Shown in pieces: positions 37,277 to 44,797 of a stretch of DNA of 64,000 bases (position 1 is its first letter; each line of letters opens with the position of its first letter). A program made the position numbers and the translations under genes. Source of the DNA: Pseudacidobacterium ailaaui (GTDB taxonomy: Bacteria; Acidobacteriota; Terriglobia; Terriglobales; Acidobacteriaceae). The notes beneath the pieces were generated by a model, which worked only from the letters and a program-made list of their open reading frames with translations, ran no database searches and had not been told where the DNA came from. The stretch covers positions 1,519,001 to 1,583,000 of the forward strand of contig NZ_JIAL01000001.1 of NCBI RefSeq assembly GCF_000688455.1, written 5' to 3'.

Positions 37277-37967
37277 GACATTTGTGTCCTCAGCAACAGC
37301 AGGACTTGCGGCGCTGGGCGCTCTTTCTTCCGCAGCGGAGGGCCATGCTCAATTGGTCTGGACGTCAAAGAACTGGAAGCTGGCTGAGTTTGAAACCTTG
37401 CTCCGCGAGCCAGCGCGCATCCGGCAGGTCTATGACGTGACCCAGATCGGCGAGGGAAAGTTCCTCAACAATATCAAGAACTCATTGAATGGATTGCGCT
37501 TTGGCTTCAATGTTCCGGCTACGCAGATCAAGGTCGTGGGTGCGCTTCATGGTCCGGCGAACCTGCTGAACTACGACGATTTTATCTGGGAAAAATATGA
37601 GATCGGCGCATGGCTGAAGGTAAATGATCCTGCCACCGGCAAGCCTGCCGTCAGGAACCCGTTTTTCAAGAGCACAGTAAGCAACAAGAGTGAGGACCTG
37701 AGCAGGCTGAATGACAAGAACTCGTTTTATCAGGACACCAGTATGGAGACGCTGCAAGCGCGCGGGGTGACGTTTCTCAGCTGCCACACAGCGACGGAGG
37801 AGCAGGCACGTGTGCTGATCCAGAGGAACAACTGGGCAAAGGACCCGGAAGAGATTGTCCGCGAAATGCTGTCTCACATCCTTCCGGGAGTCCTGGTTGT
37901 GGCTTCCATGGTGGCCGCGATTGCATTGCTTCAGGCGGAAGGACACTACACGTACATCACAGTTTAA
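37257..37967 (+). CDS. Tat-exported DsrE-like protein
   Basis: A 236-residue protein. The N-terminus MQNMSRRTFVSSATAGLAAL is a twin-arginine signal (SRRTFV), so it is exported folded. The mature part resembles secreted DsrE/F-like sulfur-carrier-fold proteins: GLRFGFNVPATQIKVVGALH near residue 85, ARGVTFLSCHTATEEQARVL near 175 and a C-terminal HILPGVLVVASMVAAIALLQ. A Cys (SCHTA) sits where such proteins may carry sulfur, which is inference. An AGGAGAAAACAC site precedes the ATG at 37257. It is followed by a binding protein and a thiosulfate-dehydrogenase-like cytochrome, which supports a sulfur-compound role. Confidence 0.6.
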   Translation: MQNMSRRTFVSSATAGLAALGALSSAAEGHAQLVWTSKNWKLAEFETLLREPARIRQVYDVTQIGEGKFLNNIKNSLNGLRFGFNVPATQIKVVGALHGPANLLNYDDFIWEKYEIGAWLKVNDPATGKPAVRNPFFKSTVSNKSEDLSRLNDKNSFYQDTSMETLQARGVTFLSCHTATEEQARVLIQRNNWAKDPEEIVREMLSHILPGVLVVASMVAAIALLQAEGHYTYITV

Positions 37968-37991
37968 GGACCAGCAAAGGACGCAAAGACA

Positions 37992-38951
37992 ATGATGAAT
38001 CTGTTTCGAGCTTCTCTGGCATTGGCTTCTGTATTTTCCAGTGCCGTATATGGGTTTTCACAGGTTGCGCCTCCCTGGAGCCAGGGGGCCAATAATCCCG
38101 CCATCCAGAAAGGATATGAATTTCATGTGGCGGACATCGACAATGTGCCGGACCTTCATGGCAATCCTGCCGATGCGCAATTGGTGCTCTTTATCGGCGG
38201 AAACCAGTTTTTTGTCTTGCCCAGGCTCATTGCGGCCTTTGAGCAGAGACACCCCGAACTGCGCGGACATATTTTCTATGAGACGCTGCCGCCGGGCATC
38301 CTGCGGAAACAGATGGCCGCAGACGGCATCCTGACGCTGGGCAACCTCACCTTGCAGGTGAAGCCTGACGTGTATGAAGCAGGAGCGCGGGTGCTGCAGG
38401 AAATGCAGAAAGACGGCCAGGTGCAGGACGTTGTGGAATACGCGACGAACGATCTGGAAATTATGGTGCGTGCGGGCAATCCCAAAGGCATCCATTCATT
38501 GAATGACCTGGGACGCCCTGATGTACGCCTGTCCATGCCCAATCCCGAATGGGAAGGCGTGGCAAAGCAGATTGCCGCATCGCTGCGCAAAGCTGGCGGC
38601 GAGCCTCTGTACAAGAGTGTGTATGAGGACAAAGTAAAGAGCGGAGACACCAGGCTGACCGAGATCCACCACCGCCAGACACCGATGAGGATCCTGAGCG
38701 GGCAACTGGATGCAGGCGTGACCTGGAGCTCGGAGGTCCGCTTTCAGGAAAGCATCCACAATCCTATCGAGGGAGTCGCGATTCCGGCAGAACAGAACAC
38801 GACGGCCATCTACGCTGCCGGAAAGGTCCGGAATGCTCCGCATCCGGAAAATGCGGCGTTGTGGCTTGAGTTCCTGAAGAGCGATGAGGCGCAGGCCATC
38901 TATCACGAATACGGCTTCCGCCCGGCAGCAGCCCATTCGGAGGGCAAGTGA
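37992..38951 (+). CDS. Periplasmic ModA-like (type II) substrate-binding protein
   Basis: A 319-residue protein with signal peptide (about residues 1-25, ending YGFSQV). The fold resembles molybdate/sulfate-type binding proteins: FVLPRLIAAFEQRHPELRGH in the first lobe, NDLEIMVRAGNPKGIHSLND and RILSGQLDAGVTWSSEVRFQ in the second, then a C-terminal ALWLEFLKSDEAQAIYHEYG, the standard end of this superfamily. No permease or ATPase gene is adjacent, so it may deliver or sense a small anion for the redox proteins rather than feed an ABC importer. The ligand is unknown. Confidence 0.75.
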   Translation: MMNLFRASLALASVFSSAVYGFSQVAPPWSQGANNPAIQKGYEFHVADIDNVPDLHGNPADAQLVLFIGGNQFFVLPRLIAAFEQRHPELRGHIFYETLPPGILRKQMAADGILTLGNLTLQVKPDVYEAGARVLQEMQKDGQVQDVVEYATNDLEIMVRAGNPKGIHSLNDLGRPDVRLSMPNPEWEGVAKQIAASLRKAGGEPLYKSVYEDKVKSGDTRLTEIHHRQTPMRILSGQLDAGVTWSSEVRFQESIHNPIEGVAIPAEQNTTAIYAAGKVRNAPHPENAALWLEFLKSDEAQAIYHEYGFRPAAAHSEGK

Positions 38952-38952
38952 G

Positions 38953-39738
38953 ATGGTCGGAGTGAACCGCACCGTCGCCATGCTGGTTGTGTGGTTGGGG
39001 ATTTCTCTTCTGTGCCTGTCCGGTGTCGGATGTTCGCGGAGTAGAACGCAAAGGTCCGCCGGACAGGCGTCCCCGGCAGAAAACAGGGCAGGGGAAATGC
39101 AAATTGTGCAGCAAGGCAAGAAGATTTTTGATGAGACCCCGAAGTATGCGGGCCAGTATGTGGGCAACAAGCTGTCCTGCAATGATTGCCACATTCAGAG
39201 TGGGACGGCGGCTTATGCTGCACCCATGATTGACCTGGCGGGACTCTTCCCGATGTATAACAAGCGCGCCGGGCATGTGATTTCGCTGCAAAACCGCATC
39301 CAGGAGTGTTTTGCGCGCAGCGAGGCAGGCAGGCCGCCCGCCGAAGACAGTCCAGAGATGCAGGCACTGGTGGCTTACGTCCGGTGGCTGTCGCGGGACC
39401 AGGTGAAGGGAAGGCCTTATCCGGGACGTGGGCTGGTAAAACTGCCGCCGCTGGAAGGGGACCCGGTGCGAGGCAAGGCCGTCTATGCCCGGGAGTGTGC
39501 CGGATGTCATGGAAGCGACGGTGCCGGCGTGCCCCCGGTACTGCCGGCAGTGTGGGGGCCGGACTCCTTCAACGACGGCGCGGGGATGAATGATCCCAAC
39601 AAGATGGCAGCATTTGTGATCCATAACATGCCGCAGAACCACCCGGGGACGCTGACCCCGCAGGAGGCCTATGATGTCTCGGCATTCATTCACACCATGC
39701 CGCGGCCGAAGTTCAATCCAGCCTATAAAAACTATTAA
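38953..39738 (+). CDS. Diheme c-type cytochrome lipoprotein, thiosulfate dehydrogenase (TsdA)-like
   Basis: A 261-residue protein with lipobox C27 (LSGVGC) and two heme sites, C76-C79-H80 (CNDCH) and C182-C185-H186 (CAGCH). Between them lies HVISLQNRIQECFARSEAGR and EMQALVAYVRWLS, and after the second heme GPDSFNDGAGMND; these match the layout of TsdA, which oxidises two thiosulfates to tetrathionate or works in reverse. The start at 38953 lies 1 bp after the stop of the binding-protein gene and gives a good signal; the upstream ATG at 38884 would not. It could pass electrons to the cbb3 oxidase encoded upstream. The axial Cys typical of TsdA was not verified. Confidence 0.75.
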   Translation: MVGVNRTVAMLVVWLGISLLCLSGVGCSRSRTQRSAGQASPAENRAGEMQIVQQGKKIFDETPKYAGQYVGNKLSCNDCHIQSGTAAYAAPMIDLAGLFPMYNKRAGHVISLQNRIQECFARSEAGRPPAEDSPEMQALVAYVRWLSRDQVKGRPYPGRGLVKLPPLEGDPVRGKAVYARECAGCHGSDGAGVPPVLPAVWGPDSFNDGAGMNDPNKMAAFVIHNMPQNHPGTLTPQEAYDVSAFIHTMPRPKFNPAYKNY

Positions 39739-39754
39739 ATCGGGGACAGGAGCG

Positions 39755-39771
39755 GCCCATTTTTGATGGGC
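39755..39771 (+). terminator. Hairpin after the sulfur/oxidase operon
   Basis: GCCCAT (39755-39760), loop TTTTG, ATGGGC (39766-39771), 17 bp after the cytochrome stop. It has no T run beyond the stem, so termination would be weak. Confidence 0.4.
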
Positions 39772-39794
39772 TGCGGGCCGGTCCAAGAAAACAG

Positions 39795-39824
39795 TTGACA
39801 ATCGCAGAGGCGGTCTTCTAAAGT
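39795..39824 (+). promoter_or_regulatory. Sigma-70-like promoter of the second TonB-dependent receptor
   Basis: A perfect TTGACA (39795-39800) is followed after 18 bp by TAAAGT (39819-39824), which matches TATAAT at four of six positions. The double LacI-type operator begins 9 bp downstream of it, a position suited to repression. Confidence 0.6.
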
Positions 39825-39832
39825 TGCGTTCG

Positions 39833-39871
39833 TCTGGAAACGATACCAAAAGGATTGGTATCGTTTCCAGA
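39833..39871. promoter_or_regulatory. Double LacI-family operator in a perfect inverted repeat
   Basis: Two 17-bp arms (39833-39849 and 39855-39871) are perfect inverted repeats around a 5-bp spacer. Each arm is itself a LacI-type half-symmetric site with central CG: TGGAAACGATACCA (39835-39848) and TGGTATCGTTTCCA (39856-39869), 21 bp centre to centre, two helical turns. Such sites are bound by LacI-family sugar regulators. It lies between the promoter and the receptor gene; no lacI-type gene is in the window. Confidence 0.7.
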
Positions 39872-39961
39872 TGCGAGAGACGAAAGGGGACGGCAAAAGA
39901 TCGAATTTATCCGCTCATGCCGCCCTGAGACAGCGGACTCAAGACCTCTGGAGGTTGTGGG

Positions 39962-42900
39962 ATGCAACGCCTTATCCATCAAGGTGCGCGCCTGTGTATG
40001 GCGCATACCGCGCTTCTTCTGTGTGTGCTGTTCCTGCAGTTCTGCACCGTACGGACCCTTCACGCACAGGCAAACGCCGGAATTACCGGCACCGTCACGG
40101 ATTCGACCGGCGCCGTGATTGCGGGTGCCCAGATCACGATTACCAACCAATCCACTGGAGTGCAAAACCACGCTGTGACCAGTAGCTCGGGGACCTATAC
40201 GGTCACGGGCCTGATCCCGGGCGCATATTCGGTTGAGGTGAATGCAGGGGGGTTTAAAACCTTCAGGATCAACAATATCAACGTGGAAGTCAGCACTACG
40301 GCCACCATCAACGCGACGCTGGCCACCGGAGAAACGTCAGAAACGGTGGAAGTCACGGCGAATCCGATTGCCCTGAACACGACCTCGCCCCAGCTTGGAT
40401 CCACGATTGAGCCGACTGTGGTCAAGGCCCTGCCGGTCGAGGTCTCAGGCCGCGGACGTCAGGTAGACCAGCTGCAGTTTCTTGCCCCTGGTGTTACCGG
40501 CAACACCTTCTCGCACCGTGTGAATGGCGGCGTGGATTTCGAGCAGGAGATTGTCTACAACGGTGTTCCTGCGCCCCAGCCGGAGACCGAAGGATATACA
40601 ACCAACTTCAATCCACCGTACGAAATGGTGCAGGAGTTCCGGGTCGAACGGTCCACTTTTTCCGCACAGTTCGGTTTAGGGCAAGGGGCGCTGACCTATC
40701 AGATGGCCTCGGGAACGAACCGGTATCATGGTGATCTGTTTGAGATCAACCGCAACAGCTTGTTTGACTCAGTCGGTTTCTTTAACGAAAAGGCGCAGGG
40801 CGGCAATGGCCAGGTCCCGGTGGACCATGAAAATAACTATGGTTTCACCGTAGGCGGTCCCATCTGGATCCCGAAGGTCTACGACGGCCATAACCGCACG
40901 TTTGGGCATTACAGCCAGGAATGGTACAAGCAGAACAACGAAAACACGGGAATCTCCACCGTTCCCAGCGCGCTTGAAAAGACCGGCGATTTCACGGATT
41001 TTGTAGACGGCGGCACGGGCCAGCAGATTCCGATTTTTGATCCGACGACGGGCAAGCAGTTTATGGGGCTGAAGAACGGAGTTCCAACGCCCAACGTGAT
41101 TCCTTCCAACAGGATCAGCGGCAATTCGCAGTCCTTGCTGCAATACCTGCCTAACCCAGACCGTCCGGGTACGGGAATTGGCGGCCTGGACAGCAACAAA
41201 AGCTATGCCCCGTTCATCAACCCACATATTCAGCATGTTTGGGGATTCACAATCGACCAGGTCCTGACTCCGACGCAGGGACTGCACTACAGTCAATGGC
41301 GGAACAGCTTCAGCAATTACAGCTTTGATTACAGCCCGTTTGTGATTGCTCCGAATCCGCTGAACAGCATGAAGTTTGAGCCAGCACTAGGCAGCGGATT
41401 CCTGCTGACCTACAACAACACGGTCACACCCAATCTCGTCATGACGGCGGGCTTTGGGTGGATTGGCGAGATCAACAACCAGTTCAACATCACCAAGTAC
41501 AGCTTTCCTGCGATTGCCGAGGGGGTGATTCCGCCCAATATCACCTTTGACGGACAGCATGCACCAACGAGCTGGGGTACCAGCGGCGCATGGCTGCAGT
41601 CGATTAACCGCAAGCTGGGACTGGCCCTGGTCAACAACTGGTTGTGGACCAAAGGCCGCAACACATTTAACATCGGCGGCGAATGGCGGCGTTCCTACCA
41701 GGACGACAACGAAGAGCAAACAGCAGGCGGACACTTTGCCTTCAGCCATCTGGAGACGGCCGATCCGAACAACCTGGACACGACGGGCAGCTCGTTTGCC
41801 AGCTACCTGCTGGGTCTGCCGGACTCGGCCAATCGCAGCAACTCGCAAGAGCTGCGTCTGCGCAACATGGACCTGTCGCCCTACATTCAGGACGACATCA
41901 AACTGACTCCAAAGCTGACGTTGAACCTCGGACTGCGTTGGGACATTCAGGTGCCGTTCACCGAAATGCATAACAATGTGGTCTTCTTTGATCCGAACAA
42001 TCCGCGCACCAATCCGGCAGCAGGCGGACTTCCGGGTGCTTTGACAAAATTTGGGAACTGCACCGGGTGCGCCGGCTATGACCGTGCCTATATTCACTGG
42101 GGACATTTCGGGCCGCGGCTAGGCATGGCTTACCAGATCAACGACAAAACCGTGCTGCAGGCAGGCTACAGCGTTGCCTTCCTGAACGGCGGCGCGTATG
42201 AATACGGGACCAGCAAGGTGGCGGTGAACTATGGGAACCTCCTGGTAGGGTCCTTCGCCCAGAGTTCGACCGGGACCAATGTTTCCGCATACGGCAGCTG
42301 GGACACCCGCACGATGCCGAATCCCGGGCCGACGCCTTTCAGCCCCACGCTCGGCATTGGAGGTGTGCAGATTGATGCCTTCAGCTCGACAGACGGCTTT
42401 GCTCCCTACAGCCAGCAGTGGAACGTCAATGTGCAGCGCGAACTGCCTTATGACATCTTTCTGACCGCGGCCTGGGTAGGCAACCGGGAAATCCATTTGC
42501 CCAGCCAGTTGAATTCCATCAACCAGCTGGATCCGAAATACTTTGCTCTGGGTAATGATCTAAACCTGAGTTTCGCCGATGGTTCAGCACAGGCCAAGGG
42601 CTATCAGATGCCTTATCCGAATTTTGCCAATGATTTTGGCTCGGCGGCGACGGTAGCGCAGGCCCTGGTGCCGTATCCACAATATGGATTCATCTTCAAC
42701 AACTTTGAAGGCTATGGCACAGCGTATTACCAGAGCGCGCAGCTCCAGGTGGAAAAGCGGTTCACGCATGGGCTTGCATTCCTGGCTGGATATACGATTG
42801 CGCGTGAATACAACAACACGAGCAGCGGGTTCACCAGCTTTATTTCGAATGCGCTGAACAAATACAACCAGAAACTGGAGTGGGCGCCCACCAGTGGTGC

Positions 42901-43486
42901 GCCTCCGCAGACCCTGAAAGTCAGCGGTACCTATGAGCTGCCGATTGGTCCCGGCAAGCGTTTCTTCAACAACAAGGGAGTGACCGGACAGATCCTGGGT
43001 GGCTGGCAGGTGGGCTGGATCACGGATTATGAGTCAGGCACTCCGTTTGGTGTATACCAGAACCTGTCCTTCCCCTATCCAAACGGGGGTGGGGAACGCC
43101 CGAACAGGAACCCTGCCGTAAAGCTCAGCACGGCTTCCTACAACCGCGAGAGAGACTACTTCCTGGGCAAGATCAGTTCCGCCCAGATCTTCAACCCGAG
43201 CGCCTTTACTGCCGCTCCGCTGTTTACGCTGGGCAACTCCATACGGAACTATAACGAACTCCGCAACCCCGCCTACTATAACGAAGATGCCAACGTCCGG
43301 AAGCACTTTTACTTTGGCGAGCGCTTCCAGGGCATCCTGCAGGTGGACTACTTCAACCTGTTCAACCGCGTGCAATTTAATGGGCCAGACAACAACATCA
43401 GTGATGGCACATTCGGGCTGGCGCAAAATGCGGGCCAGAACAATAGCAACCGGCAAGGACAGGTGATGTTCCGGCTGGAGTTTTAA
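39962..43486 (+). CDS. TonB-dependent receptor, Oar-like, with carboxypeptidase-regulatory domain
   Basis: A 1174-residue outer-membrane protein. A long signal region (about 1-38, ending VRTLHAQANA) is followed by the Ig-like regulatory domain (about 40-120: GITGTVTDSTGAVIAGAQIT ... GTYTVTGLIPGAYSVEV), a plug and a beta-barrel ending in MFRLEF with the terminal Phe. A GGAGGT site lies 6 bases before the ATG. The gene is monocistronic: promoter and double LacI-type operator upstream, and two terminators downstream. LacI-type control of such receptors usually goes with uptake of a sugar or oligosaccharide, so a carbohydrate ligand is inferred. Confidence 0.87.
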   Translation: MQRLIHQGARLCMAHTALLLCVLFLQFCTVRTLHAQANAGITGTVTDSTGAVIAGAQITITNQSTGVQNHAVTSSSGTYTVTGLIPGAYSVEVNAGGFKTFRINNINVEVSTTATINATLATGETSETVEVTANPIALNTTSPQLGSTIEPTVVKALPVEVSGRGRQVDQLQFLAPGVTGNTFSHRVNGGVDFEQEIVYNGVPAPQPETEGYTTNFNPPYEMVQEFRVERSTFSAQFGLGQGALTYQMASGTNRYHGDLFEINRNSLFDSVGFFNEKAQGGNGQVPVDHENNYGFTVGGPIWIPKVYDGHNRTFGHYSQEWYKQNNENTGISTVPSALEKTGDFTDFVDGGTGQQIPIFDPTTGKQFMGLKNGVPTPNVIPSNRISGNSQSLLQYLPNPDRPGTGIGGLDSNKSYAPFINPHIQHVWGFTIDQVLTPTQGLHYSQWRNSFSNYSFDYSPFVIAPNPLNSMKFEPALGSGFLLTYNNTVTPNLVMTAGFGWIGEINNQFNITKYSFPAIAEGVIPPNITFDGQHAPTSWGTSGAWLQSINRKLGLALVNNWLWTKGRNTFNIGGEWRRSYQDDNEEQTAGGHFAFSHLETADPNNLDTTGSSFASYLLGLPDSANRSNSQELRLRNMDLSPYIQDDIKLTPKLTLNLGLRWDIQVPFTEMHNNVVFFDPNNPRTNPAAGGLPGALTKFGNCTGCAGYDRAYIHWGHFGPRLGMAYQINDKTVLQAGYSVAFLNGGAYEYGTSKVAVNYGNLLVGSFAQSSTGTNVSAYGSWDTRTMPNPGPTPFSPTLGIGGVQIDAFSSTDGFAPYSQQWNVNVQRELPYDIFLTAAWVGNREIHLPSQLNSINQLDPKYFALGNDLNLSFADGSAQAKGYQMPYPNFANDFGSAATVAQALVPYPQYGFIFNNFEGYGTAYYQSAQLQVEKRFTHGLAFLAGYTIAREYNNTSSGFTSFISNALNKYNQKLEWAPTSGAPPQTLKVSGTYELPIGPGKRFFNNKGVTGQILGGWQVGWITDYESGTPFGVYQNLSFPYPNGGGERPNRNPAVKLSTASYNRERDYFLGKISSAQIFNPSAFTAAPLFTLGNSIRNYNELRNPAYYNEDANVRKHFYFGERFQGILQVDYFNLFNRVQFNGPDNNISDGTFGLAQNAGQNNSNRQGQVMFRLEF

Positions 43487-43495
43487 CGGGCAACG

Positions 43496-43526
43496 GACGC
43501 TGGCCGGGGCCTTTGTGGTCAGCGTC
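43496..43526 (+). terminator. First hairpin after the receptor gene
   Basis: GACGCTG (43496-43502) pairs with CAGCGTC (43520-43526), extended inward by CC and GG around one mismatch, and TTTCC follows. It stands 9 bp after the receptor stop. Confidence 0.6.
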
Positions 43527-43553
43527 TTTCCACCATGAAACACTTGCCTCCAT

Positions 43554-43590
43554 GCCGGACCGTCCACCACGGTCCGGCCCTTTCTTTCTT
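43554..43590 (+). terminator. Strong intrinsic terminator
   Basis: A perfect 10-bp GC-rich stem, GCCGGACCGT (43554-43563) and ACGGTCCGGC (43569-43578), with loop CCACC, then CCTTTCTTTCTT. It separates the receptor from the next operon and argues against starting the TPR gene at 43535. Confidence 0.85.
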
Positions 43591-43627
43591 GCACATGCTG
43601 AGTTGGGTCAGAAATAATGGCACAGCG

Positions 43628-44797
43628 ATGAATCCCCGGAAATCTGTGGTGCTTCTATTTTTCTGCTGTCTGCTTCTGGCGGCCCGCTTCTGCTGCGCGC
43701 AAACTGCGGAAGAGGAAGTGACGCCGCAGGTGCAATCGCTTTATGAACAGGCCAAAGCAGCGCAGCAGCGTGGAGACAATAGCACGGCGATCCAGAAATA
43801 CCGCGCGATGGTGAAGCTGGCACCACATCTTGCGCCGGCCTACAACAATCTGGGGATGCTGTATTTCAATGAGGGCGATTATCCTCATGCGGTGCAGGCG
43901 CTGGAACAAGGGCTGAGACTCAACCCTGCGATGCCGACGGCCTCGGCGCTGCTGGGGCTGAGCTATGCACAGATGGGTGAAGACTCCAAGGCCGAGCCGC
44001 TGCTGGAAGCGGCAGTCCGCGCCAATCCAAACGACGATACGGCAACCATGGCGCTGGCGCACACGCTGGTCAATCTGAAGCGCCTGGATGATGCTATACC
44101 GTATTTAAGAAGCTATCTTGACCGCCATCCAAAAGACCAGCAGGCTTGGTATCTGCTGGGTAAGACCTATCTTCAGCTTTCAGAAGACGCTCTGGGACGC
44201 ATCAACCAGATTGATCCCGACTCGGCCATGGCCCATATGGTTGCGGGTGAAATTGATGAGAGCATGAAGAACTACGATGGTGCACTTGTGGAATACAAGA
44301 AGGCCATCGACCTTGCTCCAAAACAGCCGGGGATGCATGAGCACATGGGGAATGTCTTTTGGGTGACGGGAAAGTGGGAGTCAGCACAGGCGGAGTTCCG
44401 GGCCGAACTGGCGAACAATCCAGGCAACTGCACCGTGCGCTGGAAGCTGGCCAATGCCATGCTGGAAGCGAATGCTTCCCCGCAGGAGGCCCTGACGGAA
44501 GTCAATCAGGCGATTGAGCGGTGCCCTGGCCTGATGCAGGCGCATGTGGACCGCGCGCGTGCGCTCATCAAGCTGGGCAAGCCAGACGAAGCACTTGCGG
44601 ACCTGCTTCTGGCAGAAAAAGATTCTCCTGACGAGCCTTCCATCCACTTCCTTCTCTCTTCGGTATACAAGGCCGAGGGCAAGACTGCCGAGGCCCTGCA
44701 GGAGATACGTACCTACGGCCGCTTGCAGAGGCAGGCCAGCGAGGCCGTAGCGCAACAGGCAAGCGATGCAATTTCCATCAAAAACAGTGCACATTAG
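43628..44797 (+). CDS. Secreted TPR protein
   Basis: A 389-residue protein with signal peptide (MNPRKSVVLLFFCCLLLAAR, cleavage near CCAQ) and TPR-type helical repeats through nearly the whole chain, for example NSTAIQKYRAMVKLAPHLAP, YPHAVQALEQGLRLNPAMPT and KNYDGALVEYKKAIDLAPKQ. TPRs mediate protein contacts. The ATG at 43628 lies after the terminator; its ribosome site is weak. It is the first gene of a four-gene operon and overlaps the FG-GAP gene by 32 bp, so its partner is probably among the cytochrome and FG-GAP proteins of the same operon. Confidence 0.8.
   Translation: MNPRKSVVLLFFCCLLLAARFCCAQTAEEEVTPQVQSLYEQAKAAQQRGDNSTAIQKYRAMVKLAPHLAPAYNNLGMLYFNEGDYPHAVQALEQGLRLNPAMPTASALLGLSYAQMGEDSKAEPLLEAAVRANPNDDTATMALAHTLVNLKRLDDAIPYLRSYLDRHPKDQQAWYLLGKTYLQLSEDALGRINQIDPDSAMAHMVAGEIDESMKNYDGALVEYKKAIDLAPKQPGMHEHMGNVFWVTGKWESAQAEFRAELANNPGNCTVRWKLANAMLEANASPQEALTEVNQAIERCPGLMQAHVDRARALIKLGKPDEALADLLLAEKDSPDEPSIHFLLSSVYKAEGKTAEALQEIRTYGRLQRQASEAVAQQASDAISIKNSAH

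Noticed and set aside
38764-39849. A 361-codon minus-strand open frame
   Set aside because: It is antisense to the TsdA-like cytochrome gene and its surroundings, and the heme motifs are all on the other strand.
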